Of a stretch of 64,000 nt of DNA, positions 16,927 through 26,280 are shown piece by piece. This DNA comes from an uncultured Bacteroides sp. (GTDB lineage: Bacteria > Bacteroidota > Bacteroidia > Bacteroidales > Bacteroidaceae). How positions within the stretch are numbered: position 1 is the first letter of the stretch; each line of letters begins with the position of its first letter. Location of the stretch: positions 62,001 through 126,000 of the forward strand of contig CASDXG010000099.1 of the NCBI GenBank assembly GCA_949285025.1, given 5' to 3'. The translations under genes and the position numbers were made by a program. Below the pieces are notes generated by a model. That model saw only the letters and a program-made list of their open reading frames with translations, had not been told where the DNA came from and did not search any database.

Positions 16927-18232
16927 GTTTGACAATACAATCAGTATCCGGTACTAACGATGCGGTATAAAGTATAGTGCCGTCCTTAATCTTTTCATAA
17001 TTTACTTTCTGATCCGAGTCAAACAACACGGCTTTTTTTATCTTTATATCCGCAGGAAGAATAATATGCTTCGGCATCTGATCGGCAAGTATATGCAAAT
17101 AAAGAATATTCCCTTTACGGGTCGTCGTTCCCCACTCTGCCGTCATCACATCACCTGCTGTGGTATTATACACCGTTTCACCGTATTTATCCAACCACTC
17201 ACCAATACCTTTCAGCCGGTCTAATGCCTTAGAGGGCAATTCACCATTCGGCTGAGGGCCGATATTCAACAGTAAATTCGCTCCTTTCCCCGATGCCTTT
17301 ACCAACATACGTACCAAATCACGGGTTGATTTATAGTCTTGATCCTTTATACGATATCCCCACCATGAACCGGTAATTGTCTCACAAGTTTCCAAAGGAA
17401 GATTACCAATTTCACTTTCTCCTGAGAAACCCATTTTATTCTCGCCGGGAAGATCTCTCTCAAACATCTGAAAATCTTCCCCCTCATAAGGCTTCTTATG
17501 ATGATTATTCCCTACCAGACAAGCTGGTTGTAACTTATGAATCAAAGCATATTGCTCGCTCAAGCGCCAGTCAAAATCAGGCTTATCCCACATTCCATCG
17601 AACCAAATGGCACCAATCGGGCCGTAATTAGTGAGTAGTTCTTTCAGCTGGTTGTTCATAAACCGGTAATAAGAACTCCACTCGCCGTGATTTGTCCGCC
17701 CGGTTCCATGCCCGGTTCCTCCCAACGGATAATAATCTTCCCTCGTCCAGTCCAAGTGCGAGTAATATAAATGCAGTTTTATTCCCTCTGCCTTACACGC
17801 TTCTGCCAATTCCTTTATCACATCCCGCTTGAAAGGCGTTGCATCAACAATATTATAATCCGAGTATTTTGTATCGAACATAGAAAAGCCGTCATGATGA
17901 CGTGACGTAAAACAAATATATTTGGCTCCGGCTGCTTTTATCACTTTAACCCATTCTTTTGCATCAAACTTCGAAGGATAAAATCCGGAAGCGACTTTTG
18001 CATATTCATGACAATCAATATTTTCCATATTCATGTAATGCTCACCTTGAGCAAACATACTGTAAATACCCCAATGAATAAAGATTCCGAATTTACTGTT
18101 ACTGAATTCTTTCCGTGCCTGTAAGTTCTCCGGTGCAGGAACATAACCCGTTTCTTGCGCATAAAGTGGCGCCCCTCCCAACAAAAGGCTCAAAAGAAAT
18201 ACTTTCAAATTTCCCGATGTACATGCTTTCAT
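16910..18232 (-). CDS. alpha-L-fucosidase, GH29
   Basis: A 440-residue exported glycoside hydrolase of family GH29. It has a signal peptide (about 1-25, ending LYAQ). The conserved KFGIFIHWGIYS block is at 47-59, FTSRHHDGFSMFD at 108-120, and AIWFDGMWD contains the catalytic nucleophile Asp212. It releases L-fucose from host or dietary glycans by a retaining mechanism. It lacks a recognisable C-terminal carbohydrate-binding module, as many 430-450 residue GH29 enzymes do. It is monocistronic, with a -7 box (TATATTTG on the minus strand) at 18270-18277. Confidence 0.92.
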   Translation of the reverse strand: MKACTSGNLKVFLLSLLLGGAPLYAQETGYVPAPENLQARKEFSNSKFGIFIHWGIYSMFAQGEHYMNMENIDCHEYAKVASGFYPSKFDAKEWVKVIKAAGAKYICFTSRHHDGFSMFDTKYSDYNIVDATPFKRDVIKELAEACKAEGIKLHLYYSHLDWTREDYYPLGGTGHGTGRTNHGEWSSYYRFMNNQLKELLTNYGPIGAIWFDGMWDKPDFDWRLSEQYALIHKLQPACLVGNNHHKKPYEGEDFQMFERDLPGENKMGFSGESEIGNLPLETCETITGSWWGYRIKDQDYKSTRDLVRMLVKASGKGANLLLNIGPQPNGELPSKALDRLKGIGEWLDKYGETVYNTTAGDVMTAEWGTTTRKGNILYLHILADQMPKHIILPADIKIKKAVLFDSDQKVNYEKIKDGTILYTASLVPDTDCIVKLTVAD

Positions 18233-18269
18233 AACAAATCTCTGTTTTATATATAAATTACTAAACGCA

Positions 18270-18277
18270 CAAATATA
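18270..18277 (-). promoter_or_regulatory. -7 box for the GH29 gene
   Basis: Reads TATATTTG on the minus strand, about 38 bases upstream of the fucosidase ATG. Confidence 0.5.
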
Positions 18278-18443
18278 CGTTAAATGTCTGAAAAGAAAGG
18301 CAAGTCTACCGAAAAAAAATCACGCCTCATTTTAGAAAAAAGATAAAGACGTTTTCATCAAAACATTCCCATAAAGTAATACAAACGTTATATTATCTCT
18401 GCAAAATTCTCCTAAGGCCAATCGGAGATAACGCAGATTTATG

Positions 18444-18451
18444 TACTTTTG
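18444..18451 (+). promoter_or_regulatory. -7 box of the menaquinone operon
   Basis: TACTTTTG fits TAnnTTTG and lies 23 bases before the first ATG of the operon. No convincing -33 TTTG is seen at the right spacing. The rest of the 242-bp gap back to the fucosidase gene holds nothing else I can identify. Confidence 0.55.
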
Positions 18452-18474
18452 CATAGTAAGAAAGAAAAAAACAT

Positions 18475-18894
18475 ATGCAAACTAACCCAAAAACGACATA
18501 CCAGTTACCCGATTTATCCGGTTCATTAGGAGGACATTTAGGTATTCAATTCACGATAATGGAAGAAGGTTTTGTCAAAGCCACCATGCCGGTAGATGAA
18601 AGGACATGCCAGCCATTCGGATACTTAAACGGAGGGGCATCGCTCGCTTTAGCAGAAATTGTGGCAGGACATGGTTCTATCGCTCTCTGTTCATCCGGAC
18701 AAATGCCATGCGGAATACAAGTAAGCGGGAATCATTTACATCTGGTTCCAACCGGAACATACGTAGAAGCTACCGGCACTATCGTACATCGCGGACATAC
18801 ATCCCATGTCTGGAACGTCGATATATCGGATTCCGAAGGGAAACTTATCTCAACCGTACGAATTGTCAATCTCATTGTAAAACGCCGTTCATGA
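18475..18894 (+). CDS. menI: hotdog-fold thioesterase, probable DHNA-CoA thioesterase
   Basis: A 139-residue hotdog thioesterase of the PaaI/YdiI type. The segment MPVDERTCQPFGYLNGGASLALAE carries the conserved Gly-Gly and Glu of the active site at about residues 39-62. Its position as first gene of the men operon and its similarity in layout to MenI (YdiI) suggest it hydrolyses 1,4-dihydroxy-2-naphthoyl-CoA after MenB. The substrate is inferred from context. Its stop overlaps the menF ATG (ATGA). Confidence 0.82.
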   Translation: MQTNPKTTYQLPDLSGSLGGHLGIQFTIMEEGFVKATMPVDERTCQPFGYLNGGASLALAEIVAGHGSIALCSSGQMPCGIQVSGNHLHLVPTGTYVEATGTIVHRGHTSHVWNVDISDSEGKLISTVRIVNLIVKRRS

Positions 18895-20000
18895 ATCAGC
18901 CAGGACAAAAACTCTGCCGTATGCTTGACCGACTAACAGAACGCTCGGCCAATTTCGCACTATACCGTTTACCTTGGACTGATAATCCTACACTCGTTCT
19001 TCAAGAAAATAATACGACAACCATCCTTAATGGACTAAACGAATTAAACGGTCGATACGGTTTTGTAATAGCTCCTTTTCAAAAGACAAAAACACATCCG
19101 GTTGTCTTGATACGGCCGGATAAAATAATACAAGGCTGGGAAAACATTGAAAAAGCCCTTTCTACCATTCCGGAAAACGAAACAATATCCGATAAGCAAC
19201 CTGTTTTTCATGAAGAAACAACGGGACACAATAAAAACGATTACCAGAATGCTTTCAAACGTTTTATCGTACCTCTTCAAGAAAAACGCTTTCAAAAGTT
19301 AGTGCTTTCCCGATGCAGCCGGCAGCCACTTCCTAACAATTTTTCACCGACAGCCGCATTTATCCGGGCATGCAATAGCTATCCGCGCATGATGATTTCG
19401 CTTTGTCACACCCCGATAACGGGAACATGGATCGGAAGTTCCCCTGAAATTATTTTAAGCGGGAAAGGAGAAAAATGGCATACCGTAGCATTGGCCGGCA
19501 CAATGCCCATAGAAGATGAAATCAACCTTCCTGAATGGAATGTCAAAAATCAAGAAGAACAGGCATACGTCTGCCGGTATCTTCGAGACATTATTCACGC
19601 TTTCGATTCTGATTTTACGGAAGAAGGACCTTATACAGTGCGGGCCGGCCAAGTAGTACACCTCAAAACAGATTTCTATTTCCGCCTATCTGACACGAGA
19701 AAGTTAGGCAACTTACTGAAAGAACTTCACCCTACACCGGCGGTATGTGGCCTTCCGAAACAAGAAACATTCGATTTCATTTTGCAAAACGAAGGATACG
19801 ACCGAGAATACTATTCAGGGATTATCGGATGGATAAATCCCGATGACGAAACAAATCTTTATGTAAACCTACGGTGCATGCGCATAAAGGACAAACAGAT
19901 TCTTCTATTTGCCGGAGGCGGAATATTAGCATCTTCCAACGTAAATACGGAATGGGAAGAAACCGTTCATAAGATAAACACGATGCAAAACATACTTTAA
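18891..20000 (+). CDS. menF: isochorismate synthase MenF
   Basis: A 369-residue chorismate-binding enzyme converting chorismate to isochorismate, the entry step of classical menaquinone synthesis. The C-terminal catalytic domain begins near residue 115 ([16 protein letters not shown]). It shows [22 protein letters not shown], the [13 protein letters not shown] block and the Mg2+-binding [13 protein letters not shown] motif. The N-terminal third is short and divergent. I start at 18891 because that ATG overlaps the preceding stop codon; the longer open frame upstream lies over menI. menD begins 10 bp downstream. Confidence 0.9.
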   Translation: MNQPGQKLCRMLDRLTERSANFALYRLPWTDNPTLVLQENNTTTILNGLNELNGRYGFVIAPFQKTKTHPVVLIRPDKIIQGWENIEKALSTIPENETISDKQPVFHEETTGHNKNDYQNAFKRFIVPLQEKRFQKLVLSRCSRQPLPNNFSPTAAFIRACNSYPRMMISLCHTPITGTWIGSSPEIILSGKGEKWHTVALAGTMPIEDEINLPEWNVKNQEEQAYVCRYLRDIIHAFDSDFTEEGPYTVRAGQVVHLKTDFYFRLSDTRKLGNLLKELHPTPAVCGLPKQETFDFILQNEGYDREYYSGIIGWINPDDETNLYVNLRCMRIKDKQILLFAGGGILASSNVNTEWEETVHKINTMQNIL

Positions 20001-20010
20001 TATTGTCATT

Positions 20011-21678
20011 ATGTATACAGATAAAAAGAATGTTCTCCAATTGGCTGCTTTATTAAAAGCTTTCGGAATAAAGAAAATCGTACTTTGTCCGGGAAGCCGG
20101 AACATCCCCATTACACAAACATTTGCCAACATCCCGGAATTCACATGCTATTCCATCACTGACGAACGCAGCGCCGGTTTCTTCGCTTTGGGGCTTGCGT
20201 TACATGGAGGAACTCCGGCTGCTGTATGCTGCACATCGGGCACTGCTCTGCTTAATCTGCATCCGGCTGTAGCCGAAGCTTTTTATCAGCAAGTCCCTTT
20301 AGTCATCATTTCTGCAGATCGCCCTGCTGCATGGATAGGCCAAATGGACGGACAAACACTTCCGCAACCGGATATTTTCCGAACTCTTGTAAAGAAATCT
20401 GTAAATCTTCCCGAAATAACAAACGAAGAAGACGAATGGTATTGCAACCGTCTTATCAATGAAGCATTGCTGGAACTCAATCATCACGGGAAAGGGCCGG
20501 TACACATTAATGTTCCTATCAGCGAACCTTTTTTTAAATTACTGGTAACCGAATTACCCCAAGCAAGAATAATTACCCGATATCAAGGACTTTCCATTTA
20601 CGACAAAGATTATCAGCCACTGATAAAACGGCTGAACGGATACCGGAAACGCATGATAATTGTAGGACAAATGAATCTTATCTATCTGTTCGACAAGAAA
20701 TCTGCAAAAATGCTTTACAAACAATTTGCATGGTTCTCCGAGAATATCAGCAACAGGACAGTGCCAGGATTACCAATACGCAATATCGAACCATTGCTTT
20801 GTTCCATGAATTTTGAAACGCAAGAACGCATGCGGCCGGAACTTCTTATCACATATGGCGGACATATAATATCGAAACGCATGAAAAAGTTCCTGCGCCG
20901 TCATCCACCCATCGAGCATTGGCATGTTTCTGCAGACGGAAATATTGTAGACTTATTCGGAGCATTGACTACCGTCATAGAGATGGACCCGTTTGAATTT
21001 TTGGAACGAATCGCCCCTATGCTGGAGATGCAGACACCGGAATATCCCCGTCAATGGGAGAATCTTTCCAAAGCAATCCCCAAGACAGAACTCGCATACT
21101 CTGAAATGTCGGCAATAGGAACGCTGATAAGCCGCCTTCCTGTTCCTTGTTCTTTACATCTGGCAAACAGTTCAGCTGTAAGATATGCACAACTTTTTGA
21201 TATGCCATCCGAAGTAGAAGTTCTATCCAACAGGGGAACAAACGGCATAGAAGGGTCTCTTTCCACCGCCATAGGCTATGCCACATCGTCAGATGGTCTG
21301 AATTTTATCATTATCGGTGATTTAAGTTTCTTCTACGACATGAATGCTCTTTGGAATACAAATTACGGAAGTAACATCCGCATTCTTTTACTTAATAACG
21401 GAGGCGGTGAAATTTTTTATGCTCTTCCCGGACTGGAACTGCACGAAAACGCCGAGAAATTCGTCACAGCCCGACATCAAACATCCGCATGTGCTTGGGC
21501 AAAAGATTGCGGATTTGAATACCTTTCGGCAAGAAATGAAGAAGAGCTGAACCTTGTTATTGAACGTTTCACCAATCCTTCGGTTACAGACCGCCCAATG
21601 CTCCTCGAGGTATTTACCGATAAACATAAAGATATAGAACTGCTGAAAAACTATTACCACAACTTAAAACAACAATAA
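20011..21678 (+). CDS. menD: SEPHCHC synthase MenD
   Basis: A 555-residue thiamine-diphosphate enzyme that joins isochorismate and 2-oxoglutarate to give 2-succinyl-5-enolpyruvyl-6-hydroxy-3-cyclohexene-1-carboxylate. The N-terminal pyrimidine-binding domain has [12 protein letters not shown] and [13 protein letters not shown] with the conserved Glu. The C-terminal pyrophosphate-binding domain shows [13 protein letters not shown] and [12 protein letters not shown] (GDxxFxxD...N ThDP/Mg2+ motif). Full length for MenD. It lies between menF and menB with gaps of 10 and 2 bp. Confidence 0.94.
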   Translation: MYTDKKNVLQLAALLKAFGIKKIVLCPGSRNIPITQTFANIPEFTCYSITDERSAGFFALGLALHGGTPAAVCCTSGTALLNLHPAVAEAFYQQVPLVIISADRPAAWIGQMDGQTLPQPDIFRTLVKKSVNLPEITNEEDEWYCNRLINEALLELNHHGKGPVHINVPISEPFFKLLVTELPQARIITRYQGLSIYDKDYQPLIKRLNGYRKRMIIVGQMNLIYLFDKKSAKMLYKQFAWFSENISNRTVPGLPIRNIEPLLCSMNFETQERMRPELLITYGGHIISKRMKKFLRRHPPIEHWHVSADGNIVDLFGALTTVIEMDPFEFLERIAPMLEMQTPEYPRQWENLSKAIPKTELAYSEMSAIGTLISRLPVPCSLHLANSSAVRYAQLFDMPSEVEVLSNRGTNGIEGSLSTAIGYATSSDGLNFIIIGDLSFFYDMNALWNTNYGSNIRILLLNNGGGEIFYALPGLELHENAEKFVTARHQTSACAWAKDCGFEYLSARNEEELNLVIERFTNPSVTDRPMLLEVFTDKHKDIELLKNYYHNLKQQ

Positions 21679-21680
21679 TT

Positions 21681-22502
21681 ATGGCAACAAGAGAATGGAA
21701 AACCATTAAAACCTATCAGGATATTTTATTTGAATTTTATAACGGAATTGCAAAAATCACGATAAACCGCCCGCGCTATCGCAATGCATTTACTCCTACT
21801 ACAACAACAGAAATGAGTGATGCGCTTTATTATTGCCGCGAATGTCAGGACATCAATGTAGTTGTCTTAACCGGAGCCGGCGATAAAGCGTTCTGTTCCG
21901 GCGGAGACATGCACGTAAAAGGACACGGCGGATACATCGGAACAGACGGCGTTCCACGCCTGAACGTACTTGATGTGCAGAAACAAATCCGTTCCATCCC
22001 CAAACCGGTAATAGCAATGGTTAACGGATATGCCATAGGAGGCGGGCACGTTTTACACGTTGTCTGCGATCTGACAATCGCTTCCGATAATGCCATCTTC
22101 GGACAAACAGGGCCACGTGTCGGAAGCTTTGACGCCGGATTCGGCTCATCGTATCTCGCGCGTATCGTAGGGCAGAAGAAAGCACGTGAAATCTGGTTCC
22201 TCTGCCGACAGTATTCAGCTCAGGAAGCACTTGAGATGGGCTTAGTGAACAAAATCGTTCCTTTCGACCGTTTAGAGGATGAAACAGTGACATGGGCGGA
22301 GACAATGATGCAACACAGCCCGCTGGCTTTACGCATGATAAAAGCAGGTTTGAATGCAGAACTCGACGGACAGGCCGGGATTCAAGAGCTTGCCGGCGAT
22401 GCAACCATGCTGTATTATATGACAGATGAAGCCCAAGAAGGAGGAAAAGCCTTTCTCGAAAAGCGAAAACCGGACTGGAGCAAATTCCCGAAATTACCGT
22501 AA
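21681..22502 (+). CDS. menB: 1,4-dihydroxy-2-naphthoyl-CoA synthase MenB
   Basis: A 273-residue crotonase-fold enzyme that cyclises O-succinylbenzoyl-CoA to DHNA-CoA. Typical MenB blocks are [28 protein letters not shown], the oxyanion-hole [14 protein letters not shown] and [20 protein letters not shown]. The C-terminal [10 protein letters not shown] ending is a family signature. It follows menD by 2 bp. Confidence 0.95.
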   Translation: MATREWKTIKTYQDILFEFYNGIAKITINRPRYRNAFTPTTTTEMSDALYYCRECQDINVVVLTGAGDKAFCSGGDMHVKGHGGYIGTDGVPRLNVLDVQKQIRSIPKPVIAMVNGYAIGGGHVLHVVCDLTIASDNAIFGQTGPRVGSFDAGFGSSYLARIVGQKKAREIWFLCRQYSAQEALEMGLVNKIVPFDRLEDETVTWAETMMQHSPLALRMIKAGLNAELDGQAGIQELAGDATMLYYMTDEAQEGGKAFLEKRKPDWSKFPKLP

Positions 22503-22519
22503 CTCTGATTCAAACGACC

Positions 22520-23575
22520 ATGTATAAAATAAAAATCATTCCACGCACGCTACATTTCAAGCAACCGGCCGGGACTTCGCGAGGCATTTACCTGGAACGG
22601 AAATTGTGGTATTTGATTCTTTCCGATACGGAAACGAAACAATTCGGTATAGGAGAATGCGCCCCTTTACCTCGCCTGAGTTGCGATGACATGCCGGAAT
22701 ATGAAACCATACTTGCCGAACAATGCCGGAGTTTTGAAAGTAAAAGAGAAATTGATTTCGAAGCGTTGCGCCCCTATCCTTCCATCCTTTTCGGACTTGA
22801 AACCGCCCTACAGCACCTTAAAGCCGGAAACATCCGGCTCTGGGACACATCTTTTTCACGCGGAGAACAAGGGATTCCTATCAACGGACTAATATGGATG
22901 GGGAACTACAATGAAATGTTACAAAGAATAGAAGAAAAAATCCTGGCCGGATTCCGTTGCATCAAAGTAAAAATCGGGGCTATTGACTTTTCAAGAGAAC
23001 TGGAACTTTTAAAACATATACGGGAGCGTTTCCCTTCGGATGCAATTGAATTAAGAGTGGATGCTAACGGAGCTTTCACCCCCAATGAAGTATTTGACAA
23101 GTTACAACAGCTTTCTGTTTATCAGTTACACTCAATCGAACAACCGATTCGCGCCGGGCAATGGGAGAAAATGGCAGAACTTTGCGCTTTGTCACCCGTA
23201 CCTATTGCATTAGATGAGGAATTAATCGGAGTAAACGACACCTGTTCCAAGATAAAGCTACTCGACACCATCCGCCCTCAGTATATTATTTTAAAACCAT
23301 CTTTGCACGGAGGCATACAGGGAGCACAAGAATGGATAAGTCTTGCATCCCAACGAAATATCGGTTTCTGGGTTACCTCTGCACTGGAATCAAACATCGG
23401 CTTAAATGCCATTGCCCAATGGTGTGCTACATTATGCCCCACACTTCCACAAGGACTGGGAACAGGACTTCTGTTTTACGATAACATTGATTACCCTCTT
23501 CACATCAAAAACGATTGTTTATGGTTTAACCCTAAAGAACACATGCCCGATTTTCACCGATATTTCCACCTATGA
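22520..23575 (+). CDS. menC: o-succinylbenzoate synthase MenC
   Basis: A 351-residue enolase-superfamily enzyme that dehydrates SHCHC to o-succinylbenzoate. The barrel has the catalytic Lys pair in KVKIG, the Mg2+ ligand region RVDANGAF, the next ligand in SIEQPI, and DEELIG further on. The N-terminal capping domain starts KIIPRTLHFKQPAGTSRG. The last four bases overlap the menE start. Dipeptide epimerases are the nearest alternative, but the operon settles the role. Confidence 0.92.
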   Translation: MYKIKIIPRTLHFKQPAGTSRGIYLERKLWYLILSDTETKQFGIGECAPLPRLSCDDMPEYETILAEQCRSFESKREIDFEALRPYPSILFGLETALQHLKAGNIRLWDTSFSRGEQGIPINGLIWMGNYNEMLQRIEEKILAGFRCIKVKIGAIDFSRELELLKHIRERFPSDAIELRVDANGAFTPNEVFDKLQQLSVYQLHSIEQPIRAGQWEKMAELCALSPVPIALDEELIGVNDTCSKIKLLDTIRPQYIILKPSLHGGIQGAQEWISLASQRNIGFWVTSALESNIGLNAIAQWCATLCPTLPQGLGTGLLFYDNIDYPLHIKNDCLWFNPKEHMPDFHRYFHL

Positions 23576-24708
23576 CACAATATCAGACCTTTATCGCCGA
23601 ACAGACTCTTACCATCGGAGCCAAAACCTATACGGCAAAAGACATGACGTCTCCTTCCGACAACGAGCCGAGCGTCCTGCAAATTCTATTCCGGGAACAG
23701 TATGGTAACGAAAGTTTCCAGGCTTCTTTGGCCGATTTCCTTGCCGAATGGTTTTCCCCGTCCGAGACTGTCGAGGTACAAACATCCGGTTCTACCGGAA
23801 CTCCCAAGAAGCTATTTGTAGAAAAACAACGGATGATGAACAGTGCCAAACTTACGGTCTCTTTCCTAAACCTACAGGAAAACGATGAAGCATTGTTATG
23901 CATGCCATTAAAATATATTGCAGGAAAAATGATGGTTGTCCGCGCCCTTGTTGCAAAACTTCGGCTTATTGTAATCAATCCGTGCGGACATCCGATGCAA
24001 AACATCGGGACAATTCCTGAATTTTCCGCCATGATTCCACTGCAAATTTACAATTCCTTACAAAACCCGACCGAAAAAGAAAAACTGAAACAAATCAAGC
24101 ACCTGATTATTGGCGGCGGATCAATAGAACGCTCTATGGAAAACGAGTTGAAAAACTTCCCGCATGCCGTCTGGAGTACATACGGAATGACCGAAACACT
24201 TTCCCATATAGCATTACGCAGATTAAACGGGAAGTCTGCATCACAATGGTATACACCATTCGACAATGTCACTCTTTCTGTCTCACCCGATGAAGCCCTT
24301 GTCATCAATGCCCCACTGGTATGCCCTCAAATATTACAAACAAACGACATTGTAGAATTCAATCAAAAAGGTCAATTCCGCATTTTAGGACGAAAAGACA
24401 ATACGATAAATACCGGAGGCGTAAAAGTCCAGATAGAACAAATAGAAGCAGCTCTTTATCCTTTCCTCCCTTTTCCGTTTCTAATAACATCCGTACCCGA
24501 TCCCAAATTCGGAGAACGCATTGTTTTACTGCTTGAAAACAGTTCCGCATCATACCCCCAGATCCTGAAAGAAGCCATGAAAAAAGGATTCGACGCCCTG
24601 CCTGCATACTGGCAACCTAAACAAACGCTTTTTGTTTCCTCGCTACCTATGACCGAAACGGGGAAGCCCAACCGTATAGCAGCCAGACAGCTTGCCCTGC
24701 AAAAATGA
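23572..24708 (+). CDS. menE: o-succinylbenzoate-CoA ligase MenE
   Basis: A 378-residue adenylate-forming ligase that activates o-succinylbenzoate with ATP and CoA. The P-loop VQTSGSTGTPKKL is near residue 66, STYGMTET gives the A5 motif, RILGRKDNTINTGGVKV is the hinge A8 motif, and the C-terminal TETGKPNR contains the catalytic Lys. It is shorter than E. coli MenE, as is usual in Bacteroidetes. It is last in the operon, overlapping menC. No menH, menA or menG follows. I see no clear terminator after it. Confidence 0.9.
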   Translation: MTQYQTFIAEQTLTIGAKTYTAKDMTSPSDNEPSVLQILFREQYGNESFQASLADFLAEWFSPSETVEVQTSGSTGTPKKLFVEKQRMMNSAKLTVSFLNLQENDEALLCMPLKYIAGKMMVVRALVAKLRLIVINPCGHPMQNIGTIPEFSAMIPLQIYNSLQNPTEKEKLKQIKHLIIGGGSIERSMENELKNFPHAVWSTYGMTETLSHIALRRLNGKSASQWYTPFDNVTLSVSPDEALVINAPLVCPQILQTNDIVEFNQKGQFRILGRKDNTINTGGVKVQIEQIEAALYPFLPFPFLITSVPDPKFGERIVLLLENSSASYPQILKEAMKKGFDALPAYWQPKQTLFVSSLPMTETGKPNRIAARQLALQK

Positions 24709-24821
24709 AAAAAAATTTTATCACCCATGCAGTAATCTATTGTCACCTTTCTTTCCCATAAAAGAATTCATGAATAGGATTAAGAAATAATATAAAAAGA
24801 CTTTTTATTGAAAAAATTGAC

Positions 24822-24829
24822 TATCTTTG
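24822..24829 (+). promoter_or_regulatory. -7 box of the HAD-Wza-Wzc operon
   Basis: TATCTTTG, a perfect -7 match. Transcription would begin near 24836, giving a leader of about 90 nt that includes the hairpin at 24852-24886. Confidence 0.6.
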
Positions 24830-24851
24830 CAGCGAAATTATTCCGGTCAGA

Positions 24852-24886
24852 CGGTTATTTAATTTTATTTTCAGATTAAACAACCG
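24852..24886 (+). other. 5' leader hairpin upstream of the polysaccharide export operon
   Basis: Twelve bases at 24852-24863 pair with 24875-24886 with a single mismatch, around an 11-nt AT-rich loop. No T-run follows, so it is not an ordinary terminator. The function is unknown. Confidence 0.5.
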
Positions 24887-24925
24887 AGAATAAAATAAGT
24901 AGATTTCATAAACTATTTTCAAGAC

Positions 24926-25366
24926 ATGATTATCGCCATTGATTTCGACGGCACCATTGTTGAAGACAAATATCCGTCCATAGGAAAAGAAAAACCTTTT
25001 GCCACAGATACTCTTAAAAGACTTATAAAAGACGGGCATAAGTTGATTCTTTGGACAGTAAGGGAAGGCAAGACATTAAACGAGGCCGTCTCATTCTGCA
25101 AAGAACGGGGCGTAGAGTTTTATGCCGTGAACCGTGACTACCCGGAAGAAGAAAAAGACTGGAACAAACATTATTCAAGGAAACTGAAAGTGGACTTGTT
25201 TATTGATGACAGAAACGTTGGTGGTCTCCCCGACTGGGGAAGCATTTATGAAATAATCTCAAAAAAGATATCTTATGAAGAATTGCTTGAGACATACAAT
25301 CAATATAATGAGGAGACAATCCCCCGCCCTAAGGGATTAATACAACGTTTATTCAATAAGAAATAA
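24926..25366 (+). CDS. small HAD-superfamily hydrolase
   Basis: A 146-residue capless HAD protein. Motif I is IDFDGTI with Asp6 and Asp8. The LILWTVREGKTLNEAVSFC segment carries motif II Thr, and LFIDDRNVGG gives the acidic motif IV. It resembles the short Bacteroides HAD proteins sometimes annotated only as hydrolase. It is followed 81 bp later by the Wza-like gene and shares its leader, so it may act on a sugar phosphate for polysaccharide synthesis. The substrate is unknown. Confidence 0.75.
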   Translation: MIIAIDFDGTIVEDKYPSIGKEKPFATDTLKRLIKDGHKLILWTVREGKTLNEAVSFCKERGVEFYAVNRDYPEEEKDWNKHYSRKLKVDLFIDDRNVGGLPDWGSIYEIISKKISYEELLETYNQYNEETIPRPKGLIQRLFNKK

Positions 25367-25447
25367 CAAAACTAAACATACTTAGCAAGACTACGGTTTT
25401 ACAAAAAGAACAATAGATTCATTTTATTCGACTAAACATTCTAACGC

Positions 25448-26245
25448 ATGCATTTAAAACATTTATTTTATACAGCTGCCGTAACGATTGTAATGTCAGC
25501 TTGCACATCTTATAAGAAAGTACCTTATTTGCAAGACCCCGAAACGGTCAATAATTACGGAAAGGAAATTCCTCTATACGATGCCAAAATCATGCCGAAA
25601 GATCTCTTGAGCATTACAATCAACACAACCGATCCTCAAGCTGCCGCACCGTTTAATCTTACGGTACAAACCCCAATGAATGCGGCCAATACAAACATCA
25701 ATACAACCACACAACCCACACTGCAACAATATTTAGTCAACAACAATGGAGAAATAGACTTCCCCGTATTAGGACGACTAAAAGTAGGAGGCCTTACAAA
25801 GAACGAGGCCGAAGATCTCATCAGGGAAAAACTTAAACCATATCTTAAAGAGACACCTATCGTTACAGTACGTATGGCTAACTATAAAATCTCCGTACTC
25901 GGTGAAGTTGCCCGTCCGGGAACATTTACCGTATCGAATGAAAAGGTAAATGTGCTCGAAGCCCTTGCAATGGCCGGCGACATGACAGTATATGGTGTCC
26001 GCACAAATGTAAAGTTGATACGCGAGGACGCACAGGGAGAACGCCAGATAGTAGAACTTGATTTGACGAAATCAGATCTCATCTTATCGCCCTATTTTTA
26101 TCTGAAGCAAAACGACATACTATATGTGACGCCCAATAAAACCAAGGCAAAGAACTCAGATATCGGTAATACTACCACTACCGTCATCTCGGCTACGTCT
26201 ATTCTTGTTTCAATAGCCAGCCTTATCATAAATGTAACTAAATAA
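25448..26245 (+). CDS. polysaccharide export lipoprotein, Wza-like
   Basis: A 265-residue outer-membrane polysaccharide export protein. The lipobox is VMSAC with the lipidated Cys19. A Poly_export domain (about 45-140) includes IMPKDLLSITINT and GEIDFPVLGRLKVGGLT. An SLBB domain (about 145-225) includes ISVLGEVARPGTFTV. A hydrophobic C-terminal segment (TTVISATSILVSIASLIINV) is typical of Bacteroidetes members. It forms the export channel partner of the Wzc-like kinase 35 bp downstream. Confidence 0.9.
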   Translation: MHLKHLFYTAAVTIVMSACTSYKKVPYLQDPETVNNYGKEIPLYDAKIMPKDLLSITINTTDPQAAAPFNLTVQTPMNAANTNINTTTQPTLQQYLVNNNGEIDFPVLGRLKVGGLTKNEAEDLIREKLKPYLKETPIVTVRMANYKISVLGEVARPGTFTVSNEKVNVLEALAMAGDMTVYGVRTNVKLIREDAQGERQIVELDLTKSDLILSPYFYLKQNDILYVTPNKTKAKNSDIGNTTTTVISATSILVSIASLIINVTK

Positions 26246-26280
26246 CAACGTTTTCAAGGATAAATAAAGACTTACCCATC

